Shown: positions 31,238-40,313 of the stretch, piece after piece
Layout: each line of letters begins with the position of its first letter
Position numbering within the stretch: position 1 is the first letter of the stretch
NCBI RefSeq assembly: GCF_900106535.1
Contig: NZ_FNOH01000004.1
Coordinates: 682,001 to 746,000, forward strand
DNA: 64,000 bases
Source of the DNA: Myxococcus xanthus
GTDB lineage: Bacteria > Myxococcota > Myxococcia > Myxococcales > Myxococcaceae
Direction of reading: 5' to 3'
Program-made: the position numbers and the translations under genes
The notes under the pieces: generated by a model
Database searches by the model: none
Told to the model about the DNA's origin: nothing
What the model saw: the letters and a program-made list of their open reading frames with translations, nothing else

Positions 31238-33169
31238 CTACTCGACGAACGACTTCGTGCTGTAGAGCGAAGCATCCACCTTGTGCAGGACGGGCAGGTT
31301 CGTGCCGGGCTTGCGCTCGGCCTGACGGTCGATGTACGTCTGGAGGACGTCGGCATCGAGCACGCCGATGTCGGAGCGGCGCTCGGCCGGCACGTTGGCC
31401 AGCGTCACGTAGCCATCACCACCCGTGGCATTGAAGCTCAGCACGAACAGGCGATAGGTGGCGGTCGGCTGAAGTTCGTTCCACTGGCCCGTCGTCTGGT
31501 CCAGCACCTCCAGGTTGCTGGCGCGCTGGCCGCGAGCGTGAGCGGCGTTGACGTCGAAGCGCAGGCCGCCGGTGTACGGATAGGGCCCCGTGGTGCCTCC
31601 CTCCCGGAACGTGGCGTGCAGCCCGTCCTCAATCATCGACTTCACCTCGGTGCCAGTGACGTCCAGCCGGAACAGCATGTTGCCGAAGGGCAGCACCTCG
31701 ATGACGTCCGCCGCCGTCACCGGTCCCTGCAGCGGCCGGCGCACGCCGCCCGCGCTCTGCAACGTGATGTCCGCGCCGCCGTAATCCGCGTTCGCCACCT
31801 CCAGGTAGGCCTGCGCCACCAGTTGCTGGATGTCGCCGCCCCGGCTGTGGACCTCCCCCAGGGCGTTGCAGCTCACGCTGGAGCGGCCCGGCTCCGTGTT
31901 TCCCGGCACGCGGCGATTGCAAAGCTCGTCGTCCGCCGTGGCCACCACCGTCCGGCTGTACTCGTCGATCCGGCCCTGGAACGGCGCCAGCACCTGCGCG
32001 GCGGCGGCATCCGGCTGCGTCACCCGCAGGAAGCCGCTGACGGCCACGCTGGCCAGCATCGCGGCGTTGTCGGATTCGGAGACGGGCGTCCCGTCAATGG
32101 AGAACTGATTGCCGATGAGTACGTGGGGCGTGCCGCCACAGGAGGTGACCACGCCCTCGGCGTCGAAGCGGAGGGTCATCTCTCCGACGACCTGCGAGTA
32201 CTGCCAGGCCTGCCCCAGGCACACGGTTTCGCCGTCGCGGTTGCGCAGCGACTCCGCGTAGGGCCCCGCGGGCGTTCCGACGTTGAAGGTCTCCATGGCG
32301 GCAGGCCCCAGCAGTGTGTGGGAGTCACCGCCGATGACCGCGTCCACGCCACTCAACTGCGGGATGATGGTCCGGTCGAGCTGGTACCCGATGTGGCTCA
32401 TCACGATGATCTTGTTGATGCCCTGGGCCCGCAGCGCATCGATGGCGCGCTGGGCGGCGGGCACCTCGGCCTCGAACGTGGTGTCCGCATCCGGGCTGGA
32501 GGACTCCTTCGTCTTGCCCGCAATCGTCAGGCCGACGAGGCCAATCTTCTGGCCCCCCCGTTCGACGACGGTGAAGGGCTCCACGTAGCCGGCAGCCCTG
32601 GAGGTGTGCAGGGCGGAGCCCGCGCCGAACTGGACGTTGGCGCTGATGACGGGCGTCTGACACTGGCCGGCATGCAGGCGGTCGATGAAGCGCTTCAGCT
32701 CGGTGTCGCCCTTGTCGAACTCGTGGTTGCCCAGGGTGAAGGCGTCGAAGCACACCGTGTTCATCATCGCGGCGTCGGCCTCGCCAATCTGGCCCGCGCG
32801 GTTGAAGTACAGCGTGCCGGTGAGGGCGTCACCCGCGTGGAGCTTGAGCACGTTCTCCTTACCGGCCGCCAGCTCCTTCATCGCGGACGTGACGCGCGCG
32901 AAACCCGAGGATTCAACCTCCGCGGCCACGGTGTCACCCGCGGCGTTCGTCACATTCAGCTCCAGACTGGAACCCGCGAGGTGCGAGTGGTGGTCGTTGA
33001 TGTGGAGGATGGTCAGGTCCAGCGGCGCGGGCTGCTCGCCAGGGTCGACGGCATCGTCATCACCACACGCGGACAGCACGCTGGCCGCCATCCACGTCAC
33101 CGTCAACCAGCGCGTCCGGCTCGACGAACGCGCCCCCCTGCGCACTTCCATCTCCGTCTTCAATCGCAT
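31238..33169 (-). CDS. 5'-nucleotidase / UshA-family metallophosphatase lipoprotein
   Basis: This is 643 residues from ATG 33169 (an alternative ATG lies five codons in). An N-terminal signal ends at the lipobox VLSAC. The metallophosphatase domain (about 50-340) has ILHINDHHSHL, LHAGDALTGTLYF, LGNHEFDKGD, VMSHIGYQ and GGDSHTLLG, all metal ligands expected for the dinuclear site. The 5_nucleotid_C substrate domain follows (about 370-600) with GGVRRPLQGP and LFVLSFNATGGDGY. It should hydrolyse extracellular nucleotides or NAD outside the cytoplasm, useful for scavenging nucleosides from lysed prey. The exact substrate is not determinable. Confidence 0.92.
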   Translation of the reverse strand: MRLKTEMEVRRGARSSSRTRWLTVTWMAASVLSACGDDDAVDPGEQPAPLDLTILHINDHHSHLAGSSLELNVTNAAGDTVAAEVESSGFARVTSAMKELAAGKENVLKLHAGDALTGTLYFNRAGQIGEADAAMMNTVCFDAFTLGNHEFDKGDTELKRFIDRLHAGQCQTPVISANVQFGAGSALHTSRAAGYVEPFTVVERGGQKIGLVGLTIAGKTKESSSPDADTTFEAEVPAAQRAIDALRAQGINKIIVMSHIGYQLDRTIIPQLSGVDAVIGGDSHTLLGPAAMETFNVGTPAGPYAESLRNRDGETVCLGQAWQYSQVVGEMTLRFDAEGVVTSCGGTPHVLIGNQFSIDGTPVSESDNAAMLASVAVSGFLRVTQPDAAAAQVLAPFQGRIDEYSRTVVATADDELCNRRVPGNTEPGRSSVSCNALGEVHSRGGDIQQLVAQAYLEVANADYGGADITLQSAGGVRRPLQGPVTAADVIEVLPFGNMLFRLDVTGTEVKSMIEDGLHATFREGGTTGPYPYTGGLRFDVNAAHARGQRASNLEVLDQTTGQWNELQPTATYRLFVLSFNATGGDGYVTLANVPAERRSDIGVLDADVLQTYIDRQAERKPGTNLPVLHKVDASLYSTKSFVE

Positions 33170-33295
33170 GAACCGCTCCCAGGTGCCTTTCGGAAGGCAG
33201 CATGGTGTCGGGCGCGAATGACAGCCCGGTTACGCCTTCCTACCCGGCCGGTGACACTTTCATGGCGATTGTCCGCGGCCCAGGACCCAGCACCT

Positions 33296-34045
33296 TCACC
33301 CCACCCGCATTTCGCGGGCAACCATGTGCATCCCGAGGAGCATCAAGCTGACCAGGAAACACGCCCGGAACAGCACGGGCGAGAGCTTCTGGCGCAGCCA
33401 CTGCCCTACCTGCATCCCGACGAGCGCCGGAAGCAACATCAGGAGGGATTGGCCCAACTGCGCCCCAGCGCCAGCGGCGTTGACGTAGAGCCCCGCCGCC
33501 AGGGCCAGCGTGGATACCGTGAACGAGATACCCATGGCCTGAATCAGCTCCTCTCGCTCGAAGCCCAACGCTTGCAGATACGGCACCGCCGGGATGACGA
33601 AGACACCCGTCGCCGCCGTCACGAAGCCGGTGAGCGCGCCCACCCAGGGCCCCAGGCGCGCCTCCGCCACCGGGCCCACCGGGAGTCGGGCCCCACTGAG
33701 TCCCCAGGCCGCATAGGCCACCAACGCCACGCCCAGGGACACCGTGGCCCACGCGCCCACAGGCGCGCCCAGCACCCACGCTCCGACGAGCGTGCCGGCG
33801 CAGACGCCCACCTGCATCCGCGCCAGTCGCCGCAGCAGAGGCCCCAAGGTCGACCAGGGCCGGAGTTGCCAGACATTGGTGACCAGGGAGGGCACGATGA
33901 GCAGGACGGCCGCTCGGGCGGGAGGCATCACCAGGGCCAGCAGCGCCATGGCAATGGTGGGCAGGCCCAGCCCCACCACGCCTTTGACCAGGCCGGCGAG
34001 CACGAAGACGGCAACAGTCACCAGAAGGCTGTCGGATGAAGGCAT
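33296..34045 (-). CDS. TauE/SafE-family sulfite exporter-like membrane protein
   Basis: This 249-residue inner-membrane protein starts at ATG 34045; the frame is open to 34426 but those residues are not membrane-like and overlap the TetR leader. About eight hydrophobic segments are seen, with the family motifs GLVKGVVGLGLPTIAMALLA in the first repeat and ALTGFVTAATGVFVIP in the second. The family exports or imports sulfite, sulfoacetate and other organosulfur anions; the substrate here is unknown. It is divergent from the TetR-MFS unit. Confidence 0.87.
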   Translation of the reverse strand: MPSSDSLLVTVAVFVLAGLVKGVVGLGLPTIAMALLALVMPPARAAVLLIVPSLVTNVWQLRPWSTLGPLLRRLARMQVGVCAGTLVGAWVLGAPVGAWATVSLGVALVAYAAWGLSGARLPVGPVAEARLGPWVGALTGFVTAATGVFVIPAVPYLQALGFEREELIQAMGISFTVSTLALAAGLYVNAAGAGAQLGQSLLMLLPALVGMQVGQWLRQKLSPVLFRACFLVSLMLLGMHMVAREMRVG

Positions 34046-34263
34046 GAGGGAAGATCCCGGCGGGTGAGGGACACGCGACGCATTGATTCTGGGTGACACC
34101 CTCCGGCCCGAAAATTCGGAACTGCCCGCTGCCGCCTCAGGCCCACCCTGAGGCAGCGTGCGACCTGCCGCCCAAGGCGCCCTGCGGGAAGACCGCGCCG
34201 CGGCCCTCGATGCGCTAGCGCGGCGACCCACCAGGGAAGCGCCACGGCCCGGTGGAATAACGG

Positions 34264-34285
34264 GATATGTACGTTCGTACATATC
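34264..34285 (+). promoter_or_regulatory. Perfect palindromic operator, probably for the TetR regulator
   Basis: GATATGTACG (34264-34273) and CGTACATATC (34276-34285) are perfect inverted 10-mers separated by TT. The core TGTACG..CGTACA resembles known TetR-family operators. It lies 53 bp before the TetR start in an AT-rich island within GC-rich DNA, so it probably overlaps the promoter and gives autorepression plus control of the downstream MFS gene, and perhaps of the divergent TauE gene. Confidence 0.75.
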
Positions 34286-34337
34286 GCCAGCGGCACCTCG
34301 CGGCTTCATGCCGCCTGCCGCATCCCCGGAGACCCAC

Positions 34338-34886
34338 GTGGCCACGCGTAGACATGACCCCGAGCGAAGGGATCGCATCATCGAGGCCGCGCTGGCGGTC
34401 ATCGCCGAAGGGGGCGTGGCCGGCACGTCGCACCGCCGGGTCGCCGAGCGCGCGGGCGTCCCCCTGGGCTCGATGACCTACCACTTCACGAGCATGGACG
34501 AACTGCTGCACGAGGCGTTCAGCCGCTTCGCCCAGCGCATCAGCGAGCGGTTCGCCGAGCGGATCGCCGCGGCCACCGACCTTGACGCGTTGGTCTCCGC
34601 CATCGTCCACATCGTGCACGACGACCTCGCGGCGGGGCAGGACGAGCTCGTGCTCACGCTCGAGCTCTACACGCTCGCGGCGCGCCAACGCGCCTTCCGG
34701 CAAATCACCCACGACTGGATGCGCCGCAGCCGCGCCGTGCTGGAACGGTTCGTCGACGCCAGGATGGCGCACGAGCTCGACGCCTTGATTGAGGGGCTGT
34801 TCATCCACGTCAGCCTCGACCCCGCCCCCCGCAGCCGCGACCTGACCCGGGACGCCGTGCGCCGCCTTCTCTCGCGCTCCCCCTGA
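34338..34886 (+). CDS. TetR-family transcriptional regulator
   Basis: This is 182 residues from GTG 34338, chosen for the GGAGA 6-7 nt upstream and because the HTH domain begins within ten residues. The DNA-binding part is RDRIIEAALAVIAEGGVAGT-SHRRVAERAGVPLGSMTYHF (about 10-50), typical TetR_N. The C-terminal half is a ligand-binding helical domain with no recognised ligand. It sits 6 bp before the MFS gene and 53 bp after a perfect palindrome, so autoregulated repression of the efflux gene is the natural model. Confidence 0.92.
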   Translation: MATRRHDPERRDRIIEAALAVIAEGGVAGTSHRRVAERAGVPLGSMTYHFTSMDELLHEAFSRFAQRISERFAERIAAATDLDALVSAIVHIVHDDLAAGQDELVLTLELYTLAARQRAFRQITHDWMRRSRAVLERFVDARMAHELDALIEGLFIHVSLDPAPRSRDLTRDAVRRLLSRSP

Positions 34887-34892
34887 CCCGCC

Positions 34893-36152
34893 ATGCCCTC
34901 CTCCTCCCCTCGTCTGGTCCCCCGCGAGTACCGGGCGGCCCGCGCGGCCGTCGCGGCGCTGTTCCTCACCAACGGCGCCATCCTCGCCAACCTCCTGCCG
35001 CGCTATCCGCAAATCAAAGCCGACCTGGGCCTCAGCAACGCGCAATACGGGCTGGCGGTCGCCGCGTTCCCCAGTGGCGCGATGGTGGCGGGGCTCGCCG
35101 CCGGAGCGCTCATCCGCCGCTTCCGCTCCTCACGGGTCGCCGTCGCCGGCACGCTATTGACGAGCCTGGGCGTGCTGGTCGCGGGCCTCGCATCATCATG
35201 GTGGGTGCTCGCCGTTTCGCTCTTCTTCGCGGGCGGCATGGACGCCATCACCGACGTGGCGCAGAACTCCCACGGGCTGCGGGTGCAGCGGCTCCATGGC
35301 CGGTCCATCCTCAACTCCTTCCACGCGGTCTGGAGCATCGGCGCGGTGGTCGGCGGACTCATGGGCGGGCTCGCCGCGGGACTGAACGTGCACCGGGGCC
35401 TGCATCTGGGATTCTCCGCCCTGCTCTTCGCCGGGGTGTCCTTGATGGCGCTGCGCTACACGCTCCCCGGCCCCGAGCCCATCGTCGCCGTCGAGCCTGA
35501 GCCCGCGGCGGCGCACCTGGACAGCGTTCCCGCACGGCGCCAGCCGACGGGGCGCATCTGGCTGGTGATTGCCGCGCTGGTCTTGATTGCCGTCGGCGGC
35601 ACGCTCGTCGAGGACGCGGGCATGACGTGGGCAGCCGTCTACCTCTCCGGAACGCTCGGCGCCACGGCAGCCGTCGCTTCATTCGGGTTCGTCGCCCTCG
35701 TGGGCGCGCAGTTCGTGGGCCGGATGCTGGGCGATGGACTGGTGGACCGGTTCGGTCAGCGCGCCATCGCTCGGGCCGGCGGGGCCACCACGGCGCTGGG
35801 CATGAGCGCGGCGCTCCTGCTTCCCTCGATGCCGGGCACCATCGCGGGCTTCGCGCTCGCGGGCTTCGGCGTCGCCACGTTGGTCCCCGCCGCCATGCAC
35901 GGCGCCGATGAGCTGCCCGGCCTGAGACCGGGAACGGGACTCACCGTCGTCAGTTGGCTGATGCGCCTGGGGTTCCTCGCGTCGCCCCCGCTCGTCGGGC
36001 TCGTCGCCGACGCCGTGGGCTTGCGTGTGGGGCTGCTCGTGGTGCCGCTCGCGGGGACCATCGTCGTGTTGCTCTCGGGAGTCCTGGCCACCGTCCGCGC
36101 CACCGCCACCGCGCCGGGTGGCCAAGGCCCCTCCCTCCCGCAGCCCCATTGA
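34893..36152 (+). CDS. MFS transporter controlled by adjacent TetR regulator
   Basis: This 419-residue inner-membrane protein has about twelve hydrophobic segments. Loop 2-3 carries the R-F-R-S-S-R variant of the MFS signature (GALIRRFRSSRVAV). The region FFAGGMDAITDVAQNSHGLR with NSFHAVWSIGAVVGGL resembles the fucose-permease/YfcJ-like branch. It begins 6 bp after the TetR stop, forming a two-gene operon, and is likely an exporter of the compound sensed by TetR. The substrate is unknown. Confidence 0.92.
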   Translation: MPSSSPRLVPREYRAARAAVAALFLTNGAILANLLPRYPQIKADLGLSNAQYGLAVAAFPSGAMVAGLAAGALIRRFRSSRVAVAGTLLTSLGVLVAGLASSWWVLAVSLFFAGGMDAITDVAQNSHGLRVQRLHGRSILNSFHAVWSIGAVVGGLMGGLAAGLNVHRGLHLGFSALLFAGVSLMALRYTLPGPEPIVAVEPEPAAAHLDSVPARRQPTGRIWLVIAALVLIAVGGTLVEDAGMTWAAVYLSGTLGATAAVASFGFVALVGAQFVGRMLGDGLVDRFGQRAIARAGGATTALGMSAALLLPSMPGTIAGFALAGFGVATLVPAAMHGADELPGLRPGTGLTVVSWLMRLGFLASPPLVGLVADAVGLRVGLLVVPLAGTIVVLLSGVLATVRATATAPGGQGPSLPQPH

Positions 36153-36225
36153 TGCGATAGGGCAGCCTCGCATCCTGGTCCGTCTTCCAGGGGTGTCATC
36201 TCATCAAGGGCGGCGGATGGCCCCG

Positions 36226-36279
36226 CCCCGCTGCACGGCCGCATCCAGAATGGGAAGACTCAGCGCCCATGCAGCGGGG
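36226..36279. terminator. Possible bidirectional terminator between MFS and pirin genes
   Basis: Inverted arms CCCCGCTGC (36226-36234) and GCAGCGGGG (36271-36279) are separated by 36 nt in the 149-bp gap between convergent genes. The long loop weakens the call. Confidence 0.3.
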
Positions 36280-36301
36280 CTCCAGCTGACGGTGCTCCCG
36301 C

Positions 36302-37327
36302 TCAGGCCGGACGTTCGATGCGCCCATCCCCGTGCCGGGCGAAGCGCCCTTCCTCTGGCGGATGGACCGGGTCATTGGCCGGCCACGGCCAGCCCCCGAA
36401 GCCCGTGCGCTGGTAGTCCGCGAAGGCCTCCTGAATCTCCTGCCGCGAGTTCATCACGAACGGGCCGTACTGCACGACGGGCTCTCCAATTGGACGGCCC
36501 TGCAACATCAACAACTCCGCCTCGTCCGCGCCGTTCTCCAACTCCACCGCGACGTCCGCCCGCAGCTCGATGCCATGTGACGGCGGAATGGCACGCCCCG
36601 CCACGCGCAGGCTGGAGCCGAGGAAGAAGTAGAGCATCCGGTTGCTGCCACGGGCCGCCGCCGGCAGCGTCCACCGCGCGCCCGGGGCCAGCTTGAGCGT
36701 CCAGATGGCCACGTCCGACTCTGCCTGCGCGGCCCACGACTTGGGCGGCGGCGGTGGCGCCTTCACGTCTCCCAGGCTTCCGGCCACCACCGTGACTTCC
36801 GTGGCGCGCCCTTCCGCGTCCCGGGCAACGTGCCGCGGGATGACGTGGTTCCACATCATGGAGAAGTGCGGCTCCACGAGCTTGTTCGCCCGCGGCAGGT
36901 TGAGCCAGATTTGAAACAACTCCACCGGGTTGGGTTGGTCGCGCTGGAGCAGCGGGAACATCTCCGAATGATTGATGCCCGCGCCCGCGGTGAGCCACTG
37001 CACATCCCCACCGCCGAAGCGCGCCGCCGCCCCCAGGGAATCCGCGTGGTCGAGCAGCCCGCGACGCACCACCGTGACGGTCTCGAACCCCCGGTGCGGG
37101 TGCTGGGGAAAACCGGGCACCACGGTGCCGTGATACATGTTCCAGCCGTCCCGCCCATCGAAGTCCTGGCCCAGGTTGCGGCCCGCCAGCGAGGCGGACG
37201 GCCCGAGGCGCTCGTTCCCCATGGGGTACTTGTCGTCGTGGTGGACGCAAAAAAGAAACGGATCCGGGGTCCGCCACGGCATCCCGAGCGGCTCCACACG
37301 AAGGACGGCTTCTGGCTGCTGACTCAT
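36302..37327 (-). CDS. Pirin-family cupin protein
   Basis: This 341-residue bicupin has DPFLFCVHHDDKYP, the metal-binding pair PGFPQHPHRGFETVTVV and TAGAGINHSEMF in the N-terminal cupin, and a second cupin at about 180-290. Metal ligands (two histidines in HPHRG, another in INHSE, plus a later glutamate) are all present, so it is probably active. Pirins include quercetin 2,3-dioxygenases and redox-responsive regulators. The C-terminal extension after residue 290 ends with a conserved-looking FADYQRTGFGGWPWP. It is intact, in contrast to the pirin remnant at 30.6-30.8 kb. Confidence 0.92.
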   Translation of the reverse strand: MSQQPEAVLRVEPLGMPWRTPDPFLFCVHHDDKYPMGNERLGPSASLAGRNLGQDFDGRDGWNMYHGTVVPGFPQHPHRGFETVTVVRRGLLDHADSLGAAARFGGGDVQWLTAGAGINHSEMFPLLQRDQPNPVELFQIWLNLPRANKLVEPHFSMMWNHVIPRHVARDAEGRATEVTVVAGSLGDVKAPPPPPKSWAAQAESDVAIWTLKLAPGARWTLPAAARGSNRMLYFFLGSSLRVAGRAIPPSHGIELRADVAVELENGADEAELLMLQGRPIGEPVVQYGPFVMNSRQEIQEAFADYQRTGFGGWPWPANDPVHPPEEGRFARHGDGRIERPA

Positions 37328-37516
37328 CTCCTACGCCTCATCCCTTCCAGAGCCCCATAAAAATTCCCTGAGCCGGGGCTCTATCCGGTGAGCGTAACAA
37401 CGAGCCCTCCGCGCCGCTTGCCCCGTAGGGCCCCCGCCCAGATGCCGAGCCACCCGCTGGGTGCACAGCGGGCGCGGCGAGTGGGGCACGTCACCTGCCC
37501 CACCGTTCCACGAACC

Positions 37517-38833
37517 TCAGGCCCACAGCTCCTGAGCGAGCGTGTCCACCATCGCCACGGCGACCTCGGGCGGGGGCAGCCCGGCCTCGGACACGAGCAC
37601 GGGATTCACCGGCACGCAGGCCTCCTCGCGCAGGGCCGCCGCGGCCCGCTGCTTCGCCAGCCGGAGCACCTCGCGCTCCCCCTCCGACAGCCGCGCCTGC
37701 GCCCAGGCATCAATCTTCCACGAGAGCTCCGCGTGCCGCGTCTCGTCCTCCGCGATGCGGGCCATGGAGGCGCGCACCTCGGCGTCCTGGGCATGGAGCG
37801 ACTGGTGCCGCGCCACCAGCGCGCCGAATGTCTCCCGCACACAGCCCTCCACCGCGTTGTCCAGCGCCACCGCGAACAGGGAACGGGGCGCCGCCGCGTC
37901 CACCCTGGGAGCCTGGGGCGTCGCGCCGTGCCGCCCCGCCAGGCGGGCGCTGACCTCCGTGTGCATGACCTCCTCCAGGGCACTCATCAGCGCCGCGTCC
38001 TGCAGCGCGAGGTCCGCGCCATGCGCGGCCAGCTCCTCCCGGAGCAACAGGAAGGCCTGGATGGACGCGGCCTCCAGATGGGCAATGGCGGCGAAGTGCT
38101 GTCCCAGCACATCGTCACACGCCACCGCGCCTTGTGAGCGCAGTCCTCCGGGCCTGCGCCCCACGGAACAGTTATCCGCACCCCGCTCCAACACATTGCG
38201 CTCCTCCTCCACCACCTCGCCCGTTGACGACACGCGCAGAGCATACTGCGTCAACTCCGTCCCCTTGCCACACGCCATGCCCTTGGTGCCGACGACGCCG
38301 AACGCACCGTCGCCCAACTCCTTCACCGCCCCATACTTGAGCCCGCCACAGCGCACTGCGTAGCCCGCGGCAAAGGCCGTCAGCGCGGCCTCCTGCGCCG
38401 TATCAATCGGCCCTAGGAACGACTTCAGGGCCTCCAGCGAGGAGATGGCAGACACCACGTCGCCCCGGGTCGTCGCGAGGAAATAGTCGGTGCAGATGAA
38501 GCCGCAGGCGTCGCGGAACCCACGGGCAGGCGCCAACGCCTCGAGCTCAGACAGACATGTCTGGGGCTGGGTCGCCGTCGCGCAAGGTGTTCCTACGGAG
38601 GAGACGGGGCTCGTTGCCGCGGGCTCGCCCGCCGCATGGAAGCTCCGCAGTTGCACGAAGTCCGGCGCGGCCGCAGGTGACAAGCCTGTCATGGCCAGCG
38701 CGCCATTGTCGCAAGCGGGTGGCGAATACCCCGTCAGGTCCACCTCACCATCACATCCGGCCAGCGTCAGGGGAGACAGGAGCGAGGCGCGAAGGGCCCG
38801 GGAGAAGAGCAGACGCAAGCGATTCGAATCCAT
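37517..38833 (-). CDS. Ferritin-like-domain lipoprotein
   Basis: This is 438 residues from ATG 38833, which gives a signal peptide with lipobox TLAGC. The first 240 residues are cysteine-containing and unrecognised. From about 245 a four-helix ferritin-like domain appears: HFAAIAHLEAASIQAF supplies a glutamate, EEVMHTEVSARL the ExxH pair and IAEDETRHAELSW the second ExxRH pair. These are di-iron ligands, so an oxidase or iron-handling role on the outer side of a membrane is plausible. Such ferritin-like lipoproteins recur in myxobacteria with unknown function. Upstream it is divergent from the LuxR-type gene. Confidence 0.8.
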   Translation of the reverse strand: MDSNRLRLLFSRALRASLLSPLTLAGCDGEVDLTGYSPPACDNGALAMTGLSPAAAPDFVQLRSFHAAGEPAATSPVSSVGTPCATATQPQTCLSELEALAPARGFRDACGFICTDYFLATTRGDVVSAISSLEALKSFLGPIDTAQEAALTAFAAGYAVRCGGLKYGAVKELGDGAFGVVGTKGMACGKGTELTQYALRVSSTGEVVEEERNVLERGADNCSVGRRPGGLRSQGAVACDDVLGQHFAAIAHLEAASIQAFLLLREELAAHGADLALQDAALMSALEEVMHTEVSARLAGRHGATPQAPRVDAAAPRSLFAVALDNAVEGCVRETFGALVARHQSLHAQDAEVRASMARIAEDETRHAELSWKIDAWAQARLSEGEREVLRLAKQRAAAALREEACVPVNPVLVSEAGLPPPEVAVAMVDTLAQELWA

Positions 38834-39221
38834 GGGTGCAAGGCCTCCTGCGGTTGGGAGCCCGCACTTCAGCAATGAAGATGCCAACGCCTGCACGCCA
38901 GGGGGCGCCTGACAGGTGTCACGAAATGACGACGTTTCCTGCCTGCCCTGCTCAGAAACCTGAGGGGTGGTTCCTCGTCTGACGCCCTGCCTGTCATTCC
39001 GGCCCGACTTGCCTGGGTCATCCCGTCCCGGGCGGACCGCGTCTTGTCAAGCCATCGACAGCCCCTTGCATGACCACCGAAAGGCGAGGGAGCCTCCTGT
39101 CAAGCTCGGGGCCTACCACTGGGGGGTGAGGGACAGCCTTTCAGTCGGAGCCTATTGAATGGCCTGACACAGAAACGGACCCGCAGGGTTGCCTGACCAG
39201 GCAGGAAGGAAGCTCGCGTCG
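38834..39221. other. Divergent intergenic region before the LuxR-type regulator, 388 bp
   Basis: This holds the promoters for the ferritin-like lipoprotein and the regulator. A short palindrome TGCCT-gacc-AGGCA (39190-39203) sits just upstream of the regulator start and overlaps an in-frame TTG at 39189. Short repeats of TTGTCAAG/CTGTCAAG occur near 39044 and 39098. No further gene is visible. Confidence 0.4.
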
Positions 39222-40304
39222 ATGAACGTCTCCTCCCATGAGTTCCTACTCCAGAACAAAGTCATCGCGGCACTCAACAGCACCTTGTCCCTCCCCCAAG
39301 CGCTCGAATCCGCCCGGGAGCCCCTGCTGGAGCTGACGCCCGCCGACTACGTGGGCCTGTGCCTCATCAACCTGGGCCCCATCGTCGAGTTCCAATGGCT
39401 GGTCCCCGGCTACCGGCTGGCCCTCCTGGATGAGTATTCCAAGTGGGTCGATTCCGACTTCGTGCGGGCCCCCATCTTCGCCCAGCCGAATGTGGTCCTC
39501 CGGGACTCGGAGATGATTACCCGCAAGGAATTGGAGCGCAGCGCGCTCTACCAGCGCAGCAAGGAGTTGGACCTGAGCCTGGAGCACGTCATGGCGGTGC
39601 TCCTGCCCGTCCATCCTCAACTCCTGGGAGCCTTCACGCTCTACCGGGACCGCCGGCTGGCTTTCTCGGAGAAGGACGCCGCCTTCCTGACGAGCCTCAC
39701 GCCCCACCTGCTGAACGCGGTGCGCAACTGCCGCGACATGCAGACGGCCTCGACGGGCTCCCGGCTCCTGGAGGAGCTCTACAGCCGGCCGGACGCCGCC
39801 TACGTCGTGGTGGCGCCGCCCTCGCACGAGGTGCTGCGCTCACGCCGGGCCGCCACGCTGCTGGAGCGGTGGTTCAAGCCCTCGGACCTGCATTCCTCGG
39901 GGATTCCGCTCGTCCTCATGGAGCGGCTGGGGGCCCTAACGCGGATGACGCCGGACGCGCAGCTCCAAAACAATCTCTGGGTCTCCCTCCACGGCGATTC
40001 GTACCGCGTGGTGCGGTTCGTCGAGCTCCCCGAAACCGAAGGCCCGCGTCAGTGGGCCCTGATTCTGAACGAGATTCCCTTGTCGATTCCGCTCCCCGAA
40101 ACCATGCGCATGCAGCTCACGGCCCGGCAGGTCGACATCGCCCGGGGCATGCTCCACAACTGGTCCAACGAGCAGATTGCCAGCGAGCTGGGCCTCTCCG
40201 AGGACACCGTGAAGACGCACGTGCGCGACATCTTCCGCCGCCTGCAAGTCGATAACCGGACGGACTTCCTCTACCAGGCGGCGCACCTCAACAAGCCCGT
40301 CTGA
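39222..40304 (+). CDS. LuxR-type HTH transcriptional regulator
   Basis: This is 360 residues from ATG 39222 (AGGAAGG 10-14 nt upstream); a TTG 33 bp earlier is possible. The first 190 residues look GAF-like and may bind a small molecule, but lack the tryptophan/aspartate signature I would expect of an acyl-homoserine-lactone domain. The C-terminal LuxR_C HTH is clear: LTARQVDIARGMLHNWSNEQ, then IASELGLSEDTVKTHVRDIF. No receiver domain is present. It converges with the DUF3892 gene, 9 bp apart, at the end of the acyltransferase operon, which makes it the likely regulator of that operon. Confidence 0.88.
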   Translation: MNVSSHEFLLQNKVIAALNSTLSLPQALESAREPLLELTPADYVGLCLINLGPIVEFQWLVPGYRLALLDEYSKWVDSDFVRAPIFAQPNVVLRDSEMITRKELERSALYQRSKELDLSLEHVMAVLLPVHPQLLGAFTLYRDRRLAFSEKDAAFLTSLTPHLLNAVRNCRDMQTASTGSRLLEELYSRPDAAYVVVAPPSHEVLRSRRAATLLERWFKPSDLHSSGIPLVLMERLGALTRMTPDAQLQNNLWVSLHGDSYRVVRFVELPETEGPRQWALILNEIPLSIPLPETMRMQLTARQVDIARGMLHNWSNEQIASELGLSEDTVKTHVRDIFRRLQVDNRTDFLYQAAHLNKPV

Positions 40305-40313
40305 GGCGACGCT

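Noticed and set aside
31283..34039. Plus-strand frame of 918 codons over the nucleotidase and TauE genes
   Set aside because: It is antisense to a full UshA-type enzyme and a membrane protein with recognisable motifs. The frame is a product of high GC, not a gene.
39189..40304. Classical acyl-homoserine-lactone LuxR receptor
   Set aside because: The HTH is LuxR type, but the N-terminal half lacks the conserved Trp/Tyr/Asp pattern expected of that ligand domain. I kept it as a LuxR-type HTH regulator with unknown ligand.
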